DNA of 64,000 nucleotides from positions 13,493,105 through 13,557,104 of the forward strand of contig NC_049992.1 in assembly GCF_000003815.2 (NCBI RefSeq). Reading direction: 5' to 3'. The notes under the pieces were generated by a model, which saw only the letters and a program-made list of their open reading frames with translations, made no database searches and had not been told where the DNA came from. Within the stretch, counting starts at the first letter, position 1. Each line of letters starts with the position of its first letter. Of the stretch, positions 34,316 to 53,500 are shown one piece after another. The translations under genes and the position numbers were made by a program. This stretch comes from Branchiostoma floridae. Taxonomy: Eukaryota > Chordata > Leptocardii > Amphioxiformes > Branchiostomatidae.

Positions 34316-34366
34316 AATACAACTTGATAGGGGAACGATTTCCCCGTATTCTGATCCTCAAAAATG

Positions 34367-34467
34367 TATAAAAAGACGCCGTGGCCGGGACTGTTGCGGC
34401 ACAACTCTCACACAGCGTACCGGGAACGACCATCAACACACCGACAGTTTCTTCATACCCAAGACTG
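34367..34467 (+). promoter_or_regulatory. Actin 2 core promoter and untranslated first exon
   Basis: TATAAAAAG at 34367-34375 is a good TATA box. Transcription is expected to start about 30 bases later. A 5' UTR exon would end at 34467 before GTGAGT. It joins to the acceptor TTTTCAG at 34826, and translation starts at 34839. A non-coding first exon followed by an intron just before the ATG is the usual animal actin layout. Confidence 0.65.
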
Positions 34468-34832
34468 GTGAGTTGTTGGTGGCATTTGTCATAAGTGGTA
34501 TGGAGCAAATTCGTCATTGTCAACCTGTCTAAACGTTTAATGATTGTCGTTTATCATCCCGTCTTTGCCGTAACTTTTTTTGGTAAAAGTCGTCCAGATT
34601 TTAAGTCGCCGAAGACTGTGATTGATGAATTGGTGTTTCATGGATGCTTGTGGAATGTTCTTTGTGTCAACGTTTTAAAGTTATGAAGGTTTCCTCATAG
34701 CGGACCTCATAGCCGGCCAAAGTATACCTTAATCCTTTCTGAGATGCAACGAATACACTGGAGACAAAATGAGAACTGTACAAGAATAGACAATACTTAA
34801 CGTTACAAGGTTGGTATCCTTTTCAGAAATAA

Positions 34833-36899
<2,067 letters not shown>

Positions 36900-37089
36900 A
36901 CTGGCATCTGTCTATCCCGCTCCAATCTTATTCTTGCATATGACCATGTTTAACGTTTTCGTACCATTATCATATAATGATTTTCTGTGTAGTAATGTTT
37001 CATGCAGGCTTCTGATTGGAGTAAAGCATGCATTGAGCTATCACCATCATGATGTGTAATATTTGCTTTGTTTATAGTACATTCATAGA

Positions 37090-37420
37090 TGCATCCACCC
37101 ATTCGATTATTCATTCATTCATTCATCTGCTCATTTATTCATCTACCCATCCATCCATCCATTCAATTATCCATTCATCCATCCATCTATTCATCCATCT
37201 ATTCATCCATCTATTCATTCATCTATCCATCCATCTATTTATCCATCTATTCATCCATCTATTCATCCATCTATTCATCCATCAATTCATCCATCTATCC
37301 ATCCATCCATCCATCCATCCATTCATTCATTCATTCATTCATTCATTCATTCATTCATTCATTCATTCATTCATTCATTCATTTCTCCATCTATCCGTAT
37401 ATTCATCTATTCATACATAA
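37090..37420 (+). repeat. ATTC/ATCC microsatellite in the actin 2 3' UTR
   Basis: About 330 bases of four-base repeats: mixed ATTC, ATCC and ATCT units, ending in a pure ATTC tract at about 37319-37384. It lies between the actin 2 stop codon and its likely poly(A) signal, so it should be transcribed. The open frames it creates (Ile-His-Ser-Phe repeats) are not counted as genes. Confidence 0.95.
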
Positions 37421-37545
37421 ACTATTGTCAGGACTGATCCAAACTAAGCCGAGTTCCCGGCTTGTAAAACATGACGTCATACCTGGACACATGTTATGAT
37501 ATGAGATGAGATGACCCGTATCTATACAGTGATTTTATACTTCGC

Positions 37546-37551
37546 AATAAA
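37546..37551 (+). terminator. Candidate actin 2 poly(A) signal
   Basis: AATAAA about 650 bases after the stop codon, the first on this strand after the microsatellite. Confidence 0.55.
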
Positions 37552-38339
37552 CGCTATCATTTGAAAAATCAGTGTTGTGTTTGATTTTGTGGATGACGGA
37601 ATGCCCATAGCTTACCATATTATAAACAAGGTCCGTAGATCTCACGCCTATGTTAGATATGCATGTCTTGTTTTATTGAAATACATTAACTACGCAAATA
37701 AGGTTTTGATTGATATCATACGGTTTCCATTTATCATTTCCTGTCACTCTTCGGTGGACGTGACTAGCAAATAAGAAATATGTAACTACGAAAACACAAA
37801 CAGACTGGCATAAACAATTACATTTGTATTATACTTCCCCTTAAACCAGTAGCCTCTTTCATTGCCCCATGACCTGTCATGTCTGATTCTTCCTGTCATT
37901 CTCGGTGACCTTAATTATGATACCACCCAACTTACTTTGAGCAACTTTAGTGGTAATGTACTCAAATAATAACTGATTACGGACACGAAGGAACATGACA
38001 AAAAGATCACTGAAAACAAATGCTCTGCATTGCATTGCACGGAGGTAACTAGTGAAGATGAAAACATCCTCGTCTTCTGGAATATCTTTGAAGTTATTGT
38101 AGCATGAAGCTGCATTGATACGACTGCATGCACTGACACGAAATTTGTGGTCAGATATATAGTGTGTTATGGATATACACAATCAAATGTCCTACAAGAA
38201 AAGAGTAGGGACAGGAGACTGATGCCGTTACCAACTGCTTTGGCCAACCGCACCGGTCAACCTAAACTCTCTACTCTCATACATAGAGCAGGGATGTGTA
38301 GGGCACGTTACATGTGCGAATGTCGAGGCTGAAACTACC

Positions 38340-38528
38340 CAGGATCATAGAGGGTGGTATTGAACTGGTGCCCAGCAGGAAGAAGAAACATGGCGTTAAG
38401 CCATGACATGGAGGAGAACTGTAGAGAGAGACCTTGCTGAGATGGGATGCACTTGGGACGGGATGCAACGGACAGCATCAGATAGAAAAGGATGTAGAAC
38501 AATGACGGCACGCCTCAGCAAACACTGA
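38340..38528 (+). mobile_element. LINE 3' remnant (ORF2 C-terminus)
   Basis: The frame at 38403-38528 reads MTWRRTVERDLAEMGCTW, then QRTASDRKGCRTMTARLSKH and a stop. This matches the TWRRTVEKE...MG.TW...A.DR..WR end common to animal LINE reverse transcriptases. The upstream Arg/Lys-rich stretch with a stop and the missing rest of ORF2 show a short 5'-truncated, mutated copy. A different family from the left-edge LINE. Confidence 0.65.
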
Positions 38529-39860
38529 CATTCGGCAAAGATGATGATAATCGTCTGCTCCATACTACCAAATGTGGAAGCACTACGTTTGATGGAGGAA
38601 GGACAGCTATCGGAAAAAAATCAACTTTGGAGCAGAAATAAACATTTTATTTATTTGATATGTATTACTAGTATTGGTTTGGCTGTTCAGCACGCACAGT
38701 TAGGGCTGTCCAACTAGCCTGTGGCTAGTACAAACGACTGGACCCGATGACAGAGACAAAGACAATATACGAATGGAATTTAAAATTGACAATATAATAA
38801 TCAATAACAGCATTTTCAATAACAGCAGAAATAAGTTTTAAAATCTCATTGAATAATACTATGTTTGGTAAATAGAAATCTGTCTATGGTTATGACTAGT
38901 GCACAAGTCCCTACAAACCCCGTTGTAATGGGAATAACTAGACTGACACGAACCGTAGTAAGTCATCCAAAGGTCAACTTCGTAAGGTAAAACATTAGTC
39001 ATGTCAAGTGTTAAGATAATAAGGAGTTTCACAAATGGTGGTTTATCAGTAATGTTGAGTCTGAGCTCAAACCATAATCACGCCCCCACTGCACATTTCT
39101 TTGTTGTATCGTTATAGTAAATAGGATGTTCTAGCTATTATCATAGTTTACTTCATACACCAAATGCAAGTAACACAAAAACTACAACTTCGTCATACAC
39201 ATTACTCTTTTGAAGCACGATGTTTGTAAACCATCACATGACGTTGGAACAACATCCTCACAGCACAACATACGTGCACAGCATGATGATATTATTAGCC
39301 TGTAGTCAAGTCTGTAAGCTTGCATCAAAATAAGTCAACTGTCTTTAGGCAACCGTATTTAATGAAATCTAAATAGTTTCTGGGTCTAACCGGGTCTAAC
39401 ATTTTACACAGGCACGTATAGTATCAGTAAAATCATACCACAAACTGCTGTATGCTGAGCACGACATAGAACGCACTAGCCGTCTGCCATGTGAAACGAG
39501 ATAACACATAAACTGCAATAATATACTGCAAATGTAGTTACAATGTAAAGATAGATGTACCCTTGCTGACACCAATAATCGTTATTCGGTGTTACTGTTT
39601 TGCTACCCAAGCTACTATGCTACAACTTAAAAGGCGTTGTTAAAATTGAATCTTCGAGAACAACTTTTCACTTCGCCTTGACGCTGAGATAGCAATGCCT
39701 TTCATGGTAAGGACAAAAGTCCAAAGATCTGGTAGTTTTTATTTTGAGGGAAAGAGAATTTTCCCAGACTTTGCCACACAAATCGGGAGAGGAATACTGT
39801 ACGTCATGTTGGGCGGTTCGCGGAATTCGTTCTTCCCCCGCATTCTTGACCAAAACCATA
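38529..39860. other. Spacer between LINE remnant and actin 3 promoter
   Basis: No gene or clear repeat seen. Open frames are short and have no recognisable motif. Confidence 0.5.
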
Positions 39861-39864
39861 CCTC

Positions 39865-40081
39865 CCCTTTTTGGTCGTCTGTGCCCTCGTCCAAGTAGGA
39901 CACTCCATTAACAGAGAGGGGCTCCGTAAAAGAGACAAAGGCTCCATTCCTGGCTGAATAAGGGTCACTTTTCCCAGAAGATTGTGAAGCCGTTTGTGTA
40001 TAAAGAACGGTGGCCTGAGAGGTTCGGCCACACTGACCGCCTGATCACTTCGCCAGACTTGTTCCAAGGGACCAACACACG
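39865..40081 (+). promoter_or_regulatory. Actin 3 promoter (CArG-like, TATA) and untranslated first exon
   Basis: CCCTTTTTGG at 39865-39874 is one base off an SRF CArG box. TATAAAG at 39999-40005 is a TATA box. A 5' UTR exon would start at about 40030 and end at 40081 before GTAAGG. It joins the CAG acceptor at about 40515-40518, just before the ATG at 40534. The layout parallels actin 2. Confidence 0.6.
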
Positions 40082-40524
40082 GTAAGGCAAGCTTCAGTAA
40101 GCCTTTCATACTACTGCTTATAGACTTTGCCAAATAGATTTCGAATCCCTTTTCTGAATGAGTAAAGGTTTCCGAATGGCTGTGATATCATCGCAAAAGA
40201 TACGGAATTAGCAAAATCATTGCAATTTTTGTGTGTCTGAAATTTCTATCTTCTTTCGTACTGCAAATGTAAAGGAATCCGTTATGTACTTTGGTATCTG
40301 GCCTTCAGCGATGGCAACGAATTTCTCAAATTGAATTTTTATGAAAAAAGCATACTTTTCCGTCCCACTCATTTCATTCCTTTACTTTTTTCTATTCTGA
40401 AACGTCCGGGTAATAATGACTTGCGTACAGCCCGTAGTAGCCGTCTCATCCTCTTTTCGTTTGCTTTTATATATCGAGAGCTTTTTGTCACGTACTGTTC
40501 CCTCTATTTCCCCAGCAGGTATAA

Positions 40525-42828
<2,304 letters not shown>

Positions 42829-43201
42829 ATACAGAACACTTATTGTTTCTTTGGCAAAAAACTTCAATTTGATTGCTACTATAAAGTTCCATGTAAGTTG
42901 AGAAGTTGATACTACGTGTTGTCAAATTGTGACCGCTCTCTGAGATGAGTTTGTATTATGGGAAATGGGATGTGAACAGATGCACGTGGGTGGACAGTGT
43001 GGGCGACTGGGCTGGCAAAATCGAAAATAGTAGCACTTGAATTTGGAGTTTGTGATTCCGATTGTTGACCGATGAATCAATGGCTTCTTTTCGCAAAGCT
43101 AAAATAAGAAGAGTACTGATGTACCTTGTCTTATTTCCAATTTGTACATACGCACAAACCAGATGTTCACTCCAAGCAATTATGTGAAAACAAGGATATG
43201 A

Positions 43202-43207
43202 AATAAA
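43202..43207 (+). terminator. Candidate actin 3 poly(A) signal
   Basis: AATAAA about 375 bases after the stop; another AATAAA is at 43366-43371. Confidence 0.5.
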
Positions 43208-43865
43208 GATATGCCATGGATGGGGAAAAACAGAGTCCGTCGTGTTCGATTGATTGATTGGTTTAATTCTTTCCTGACATTGTTCTTGCAGCATTTAAGT
43301 GCCTCATTCCAAGCCATCATCTATCACCGCACTATAGACTATGTTTGCAGGTTAAACATATTGTGAATAAATGGTTTAAGACTTTCCAACGGCTTGTGTC
43401 TGTTCTTGAATGTTCGCGGTGAAGTACGTGGTAGTTCTTAATAACTTTGCGAAGATACGAGTGTCACTTGCTCAGGATGAGAGGCTATCTGTACTTCGGT
43501 CGGTTTGATAATAGAAAGTTTATCTGCAAGCTAATTGCAATAACATTGTGAAAACATAGGGGACATACATGTGACAATGTAATTAGATTAACCCTATTGT
43601 AAATAGGACACTACACGGATAATAGTGTTAATTATATCTAGACATTATCATACTCATTCGTAGTGTAAAATTATAATAGGAGCTTGACTAGACCTACTGA
43701 CACATTGTCTTTAATATGACCTGGGCCTGGCATACACGAGTATGATACATACAAGATCATACAACGCTATTTGGGTGGATTGCACAAGGCGCTTTACTAT
43801 TAAAAAATGACTTTTCGTCTCTAACATAGCCGGGATGTAGCCTGGGTACCATCCGTATTCTACCG

Positions 43866-43965
43866 NNNNNNNNNNNNNNNNNNNNNNNNNNNNNNNNNNN
43901 NNNNNNNNNNNNNNNNNNNNNNNNNNNNNNNNNNNNNNNNNNNNNNNNNNNNNNNNNNNNNNNNN
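43866..43965. other. Assembly gap (100 N)
   Basis: Placeholder gap in the spacer between actin 3 and the tandem array; no gene is seen on either side. Confidence 0.95.
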
Positions 43966-44737
43966 GATGAGAATAAGGGCACGGATATCTGTTCAAAGCT
44001 TTCAACCCCTATTTGGAACACACTTCCCAGAAGTGGGAACCCTTTCCTGTTCCAGTGACCAGCAGCCTTGGGAGGGTTCCAGGGCTCCCAGCTGACTCCA
44101 AATTTCCCAAATATAGTTGTACAAGACTGCGGAATGTCCTTGTCGCCTTTTAATGAGATGAAACAATGATATGGCCTAATCGTCTCCTCTTGTATATTTA
44201 GAGGATAGGATCGTCCGACATCATGAATTACACTGGTGCTGGACATAATGTAAGATGAATGTTTTGATATTGGGGAGTGTTACACACTTACAGATGACCG
44301 TAAGTGCTAAGCCCACAATAATTACAAGAGAGAGCTTCTGTAATATACACACATGTATACATCTGGGTAAGGAGCGCTCCCGGTGCCAGCCATATGGGGA
44401 GGACAGGCCGGGGAGAGTAGGCCGGGGAGAGGGGGCCAGACTGTACCATTGTACCTGTAGGGGAGAAAGTACAGCATTATTGCAATCACTTCTATGTCCT
44501 CTCAAACACATTTCTGGCTAGCTATGGCCCGTTTTGGAAGCTAGAATATGACATTTCTTGGATTATCACATACTTATGCTATGGCAAAGTCGGGACTCTT
44601 AGTTAATTATAATATAATAAACAAAAAACAACAAAATTATATAAACCTCTAACAGCGACACCTACCGGAGTGAGTGTCCTTTCTTACTGTCTTGCAAAAT
44701 CCAATATTTTTACCGAACTAAAAGCCTCATCGACATT

Positions 44738-45896
44738 AAACTAAACATAGAAGTTTGTCCAAACTCATTTCAAGTGTACTAAAATGTCAACGCGTCGTAC
44801 TTAAAGTGACAAATTTAACAGACAGCAAGGCGTAATAACGTCAGAGTGCCATAAAGTTGACATGTGCGGTCATATGGAAGCCAGAGCGGGTTTCAACCAT
44901 TTTAATCGCATTAATAGCTTCATCGACAATAAACTAAACATACAACTTCAACCAAACTCTTTTCAATTACACCGGTGTGTCTACGCTACGTACTCAAGGT
45001 GACAAATTTAACAGACATCAATGCGTAATGACGTCAGGGTATCATAAAGTTGACATATGCGGTCAGCAGGAAGTCAGGCCGGGTTTTCCACTGTTTTGAC
45101 CTAGTTCATAAAGCCGTAGACAATAAACTAAACATACAACGTCGACCAAACTCTTTTTCATACACTGGTGTGTCTACGCTACGTACTCAATGCTATTGAC
45201 CTAATTGAAAATTCATATACAATACACTTAACATACAACTTCAACCAACCCCCTTCTGTTTACACCGGAGTGTCTCCGCTACGTATTACTAGTCTCAAAT
45301 TTAACAGACATCGAGGCGTAATGACGTCAGAGTGCCATAAAATTGACATATGCGGTCATGATCAGAAGAAAGTCAGGGCGGGTTTTCCACTGTTTTGACC
45401 TAATTCAAAAAGCCATAGACAATAAACTAAACATACAACTTCGACCAAACTCTTTTTCATCACACCGGCGTGTCTACGCCACGCACTCAAGGTGACAAAT
45501 TTAACAGACATCAATGCGTAATGACGTCGGGGTACCATAAAGTTGACAAGGAAATCATGGCGGGTTTTCCACTGTTCTGACCTAATTCAAAAAGTCATAG
45601 AGTGATAGACAATAAACTAAACATAAAACTTCGACCAAACTCTTTTTCATTACACCGGTGTGTCTACGCTACGTATTCAAAGTGACAAATTTAACAGACA
45701 TCAATACATGTACGTAATGACAGTCAGGGTACCATAAAGTTGACATATGCGCTCAGAAGGAAGTCAGGGCGGCTTTTCCACTGTTTTGACCTAGTTCATA
45801 AAGCCATAGACAATAAACTAAACATACAACGTCGACCCAACTCTTTTACATACACTGGTGTGTCTACGCCACGTACTCAAAGTGACAAATTTAACA
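44738..45896 (+). repeat. Tandem array of ~195-bp units
   Basis: The landmark AAACTAAACATA recurs at about 44738, 44931, 45125, 45224 (degenerate), 45424, 45614 and 45815. Steps are 193, 194, 99, 200, 190 and 201 bases, so full units of about 190-200 bp with one half-length unit. Each unit shares TGTCTACGCTACGTACTC, GACAAATTTAACAGACATC, TAATGACGTCAG and ATAAAGTTGACATATGCGG. The array runs into an assembly gap on the right. Confidence 0.92.
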
Positions 45897-45996
45897 NNNN
45901 NNNNNNNNNNNNNNNNNNNNNNNNNNNNNNNNNNNNNNNNNNNNNNNNNNNNNNNNNNNNNNNNNNNNNNNNNNNNNNNNNNNNNNNNNNNNNNNN
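45897..45996. other. Assembly gap (100 N) inside the tandem array
   Basis: Placeholder gap; the array probably did not assemble here, and the copy number is unknown. Confidence 0.95.
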
Positions 45997-46227
45997 CGCC
46001 AATAGCCTGTAAATGAATATGCTGACTTTTTAACTAGAAAAATACAAAACGGTGGTTTTTTTTACATAATATCACGACATCTGATGACAACATTAAAATG
46101 CGTCGAAATTACGCATCTATGACGTCATATAAGGTACAAGCGGCGCCCTATTAAGGTTCCGGTTCGGAGTTTTTTTAAGGATTTGGGGCCGATTCGACTG
46201 TCTATGTGATATAGCAGTAGCGCATGT

Positions 46228-46430
46228 TATATGCATAGTTTATTGTCTACGGCTTTATGAACGAGGTCAAAACAGGGGAAAACCCGGCCTGACTTCCTGC
46301 TGAGCGCATATGTCAACTTTATGGTACCCTGACGTCATTACCCATTCATGTTTGTTAAATTTGTCACTTTGAGTACGTAGCGTCAACACACCGGTGCAAA
46401 TGGAAAGAGTTTGGTCGAAGTTTTATGTTA
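46228..46430 (-). repeat. Inverted copy of the ~195-bp unit
   Basis: The reverse complement of one full array unit: TTATTGTCTACGGCTTTATGA, then TATGTCAACTTTATGGTACC, CTGACGTCATTA and TTTGGTCGAAGTTTTATG. The array and this copy face each other across the gap, so the locus is partly palindromic. Confidence 0.88.
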
Positions 46431-47323
46431 TCATTGACCGCCATGACTAATACGCCATGACCAAATTTGGACAAGACGAGTGTGTGGCAGCTGTTGTATG
46501 CAGCTGATTACGTTGGTGCGTGGCGCCCTCTAGCGAGATTATGATATAAAGTTTTTTTATCACCCTCGGATTGGCCAGCCTAAAACTGTACGAGTTCCCT
46601 CTACGAGTTCCCTACAACTCGGAATCCGAACGTCTTTTTAACCCCCCCCCCCTATTATGCAAACGGATAAAAATGTTTTGATGTCTGCATCTATGTCATA
46701 CTATCAGGCAGGACGTACCTTCCAAAGGTTCTTGTTTGAAGGCATATTTTCTATAGGGCAACGAACATTGGAGAAGTTGACAAGTAGCATGAGGTAAAAT
46801 ACTTTTAGTTATTGATTCATCCCTTTGTCCATTGAATTGGTGCCACATTATATATATTTATGTCAAAACTAATACACTATATACGAACCTGTAACATGAA
46901 TAAAGGAGACAACAAAATCATGTTGCTTGAAGCAGCCTTTATATTTGCAAAAAGAGAGTGGTACAAAGTCTTACAAAACCAAAGATATCCACATGTCCTC
47001 TTATTTTGTTATCCTGTCGGTAGATGGATGTTTAATACACGGAATTACGATCTTGTTCACAGAACATGCATTAACATTGGGGGATGCTGGGCAGTGGGGA
47101 GGCCTCGTCCCCAGGGTAAGCTGCCAACACGCATGCGCATTGATTTTCGGCAACCTGTCGTCTGTCAGATCAGATGTTAGTCCCCGGGGACATGACTGAC
47201 CAGAATACCAATAAGAGCGCCAAATCTCCGACTTCCTGTTTTCCTCCTGCGTTAAACTGCTTCTATCCTACCACAGTTCCTTCACAGACGTTTTCCTATC
47301 TTTCCTCTCTCTCTACGAAACAT

Positions 47324-49965
<2,642 letters not shown>

Positions 49966-50422
49966 TCAGATGAGTCAGGGACTGGGTGAAGACGAAGAAA
50001 GTACAGTGTTTTAGAATATATATTGGATTATTTCTTCGCCAATGTTCCACCCAACAATTTGTAGCTTCATCATAGAAGTCCAAAACCGCCCGACCTTTTT
50101 TTCGTGATAGATGGCAGGGAACTTCTTTTTAGTAGTTGAGTTTTAGATTCTCTATTCGGAAGTATAGTAGCCCCGATAATCGCAAGTAAGAACATAGGCA
50201 ATCTTAATGGTTTGAAATGGAAATACTTGGGAAACAGAATATCGGTGGTGCATCAAATGCTTTAAATCTAGCTATAATCGTTAAGCAATAACATTCAGTT
50301 GTATCATTGGCCTCCTGAATACTATTACATAAGAAAACAAGGGACTGACTGAGTCGTCTGTATGCCTATTCAAACTAACAAATAACGAGAGAAAAAATAA
50401 AGAAGACCAAAGAGTAACTTAC

Positions 50423-50531
50423 TAAGTACGGGTACAAAGCTGGCCGACAGTTACAGCAGGAGTGCAGAGTGTCTTGTGAGGAGGAGCTCCCGTGGAAGTG
50501 GGTCTGGGTCTGGAGCAGGTACATTCTTATA
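50423..50531 (-). promoter_or_regulatory. Actin 4 TATA-like box and untranslated first exon
   Basis: On the minus strand TATAAGAA lies at 50531-50524. An untranslated exon would run from about 50498 to 50423 and end before GTAAGT. It joins the acceptor CACCCAG about 30 bases before the ATG at 49956. The same layout is seen in actins 2 and 3. Confidence 0.5.
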
Positions 50532-53500
50532 CAAAATCTTGAGACGAACTTCCCAGAACTTGTCGCCCTGTAAGGAAATGTGTCTTTCTTGTCTACCATT
50601 CAAGGGGACCAAACCTACATCACGATGATGTATTAAATTTAGTTCCGATGCCCGGTGGTGATAGCCAGCATACTTGTCGGTCCGATCTGTCATTAGTGCA
50701 AAATCTTATCTTGGATTGGCTTCTGTTCCCCTTTTGACATCTCTCTGGAGAGTAGTGTTATCAATAGACGCTACAAGGCGTGTGTTGTAACCGATTCGGC
50801 AATTTGGAGTGATTTTCACAGTGGCAGTTAAGTGATTATTGTAAAATGAACGATTCTGCGTGCTTCATTAATTTTACAGTACGACCTCGGTACCCCACGT
50901 GCCACCCCTAGCGGAGTCCGCGGGGAGTCGTCTGAAGTTTCCCGCCACCCTACTCAGTCCCTTCGATGGTTTCATATCACTCGTAGGATTAAGCGGGAAA
51001 ACCTCACGAGAACCCGGCTTGCCCTTATTTGTCTCAAGTCGACCAAGCTCTTTGAAAGTATGCCAACAACTTACAGCTTTCCTCTGGGGGCGACTAAAAT
51101 ACAACAGTCGCAATTTTATAGTAACGGTGGGTAGGCCCCGGAGGTACAAAGCAGCTGGACAAAATTCTTCTTCTATATGGAAATCTATCGCTGTTTCCTC
51201 TAAGCTTTTACTGGGAACTGGATATTCCTATCGAGATTTCTCCTGGAAGTGTGCAACAAGTCACCACTGTGACCAAATAAGGGGATTGTGTGGAGTGAGT
51301 GCAGTAGATGGTCAACTTTAGGCAAAATATATTCAGCCTCTGCTAGGCGGCCCAGTCCTCTGCTGCTACATTGCTATTGGTACTAGATACGTAGGTTCTT
51401 TCGAAAGGAGTAGCCTAGGTAGTTTGATACTTTAGGTCGGTTCCTTTCGCTTCTTTCAGGTATTGTATGAACATTTACTATTCGTCCGATCGACGCCATT
51501 TTGAAAAATTGGCCCATGTCACGGTAGGTCGCATGTCAGGCCGCCTGATGAGTCCGGCCAACGCTAACGACTCGTGCCCCATATTTATATTACTCGCATG
51601 TCAAGATCGTGTGCAGCTAATCAGCTGTGAAATAGATCGCATCAAGAATATCAAAATTTGTTGGAGGCTCTCTCTACTGACAGAAGAAGTTTCTTATATT
51701 TGTTTCAACTGAACTGTACGTAGACTACAATATCATTTCTACGCTGGGTGGACTATGTATGATTTTTATGAAAGTACATGTCTGAATTTAGTGACGCTAG
51801 CTCGATACGGTACGTACCGGTTCAGTGTGTGACACTTTGTGGGTGTGAACATGTAGAGCACGCTCTGATGTTTAAAAATATTTTTTATTTATTTCAAGGA
51901 AATGATAAAATCCCCTGCACTGACTTTGTGAAGTGTTAGTCTCCGTCCAAGCTATCTATGACAACCGAAGACTGTGTGTATAATAACGGCCACGCGCCCG
52001 CACCCCGCCCGCCCTGCAGACTCAGGTGCACCGACTATCGCCGATTTTCCGGACCATTTTGTGAGCTTAACAACACAATGGTTTTGGTCGTGACACTGCG
52101 GCGAAAGTCAACGGGACCACGACCTGTATTTTCCTAGGGGGCAAACGGCTGTGAACCCTTCGGTCCACAACATGGCTGTAGGTCGCCATATGGCTGCTTT
52201 GAAACCTTAAATTCTCCCGATACCTATGTGATCTTTTATCATAATCTTTAATTCTATTACAGGATATGCTTGTAGAAGGAAACTGTAGCTACATAGACAG
52301 ACGAAATAGCCACCAGTTGCAGCAGGAAGACGGAATTTTGTTTGCTAGATTTCCCCAGCGTGCAACCCTGTCGACCCTAGAGCACGCTAAGGTCGTCGAA
52401 CAAAGACTCATAAAAGCTGCTCGCAAACACAGGGTCAACGACGAACCGGGCAGCAAAACGGCCCACAAAAGAGCACATTTTCAAACACTTCTTTTACAAA
52501 GTGTAACATTCGTGAGGCGAGCGCTGCGTTTCCAACGAAATACAAGTCGAGAATGAAAAATCGAATGTTACAGTCCTTAATTCGTGAAAAATGATGTCGG
52601 GGTCAGAAGATGAATGGCCGTGCCCTAAAGACCTCACCGGACAGGTCGCCCCATTGTGTCCCCACGACAACATCTGTTTACTTGGCCTTGGTGTTCTGTC
52701 CCTAAAACACGTCCAAGACTGGACCTTCCCCCATACAGTAGCGCCAGGACGAAGCGGGACGGCCCCGGCTGGCGCTACAAGTGTGTGGTTACAACTAAAA
52801 CAATCAGAGGGACGAGTAGACCACAGAAATCTCCTTCTAAACGGACTGGGCAGATGGAAGAATGGATCATCAGTCATCCACTACAGAGGTTTCACATCGT
52901 AAGCTGGTCAGAGGACAAAATTGATGGAGGGGGCGAGAAAGGTCAACACTGGACACAAAGGATGCGTGTTCCGAGTCCACTTGTTTGGCCGCAGTGGACA
53001 GACGAGAGGAACACAGTGGCCAACTATCCATCACTGCCCAGTGAGACAGGTCGGGGGTAGAGCGCATCTATCATCTTCACACCGCCCTTTACACTGGGCA
53101 ACGGGGGAAGCCAGGTACAAAAGTACTGTCGTTTGTCACTGTCGCGGTGATTATGTCCGTCATTAGTCGTCATAAAATGATCGTTTACAACGACAGACAA
53201 TGGCAACCGGTGCTATTGTCGGCAGGGTTGGACGTCACATCAACAGCCTACTGTCAATTTGGTGCAGTTCGATAGCTTCCGCTAGGCGATGCTTTTAAGT
53301 GAACGCCCTGTATAACGAGCGCCCCTGGAGTGTTTGCTACAAGACGGCCAATACGGAACAACTAATTTTTTAACAAGAAAAAGTGTCAAAGTAGAATGGA
53401 AATCAGATACGCCTCCACTACAAAGTCCACCTCATGGAACAGTGAAATCGATAAACATCTCAAAAAGTGAACAAAACATAACCTCCACATGTAAACACAC

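Larger units (their letters stand above)
32314..34366. other. Actin 1 3' UTR and actin 1-actin 2 spacer
   Basis: No exon is seen. Candidate actin 1 poly(A) signals (AATAAA) lie at 32853-32858 and later. A 100-N gap is at 33953-34052. CC(A/T)-rich CArG-like words at about 32938 and 33233 each deviate from the consensus by one base and are too far from the actin 2 promoter to call. Confidence 0.5.

Noticed and set aside
37049-37499. Two open frames of 123 and 136 codons
   Set aside because: They are translations of the ATTC/ATCC microsatellite (Ile-His-Ser repeats), not genes.
52266-53060. Overlapping frames of about 100-134 codons as a hidden gene
   Set aside because: Several frames are open on both strands because of GC-rich composition; no motif and no consistent splice sites.
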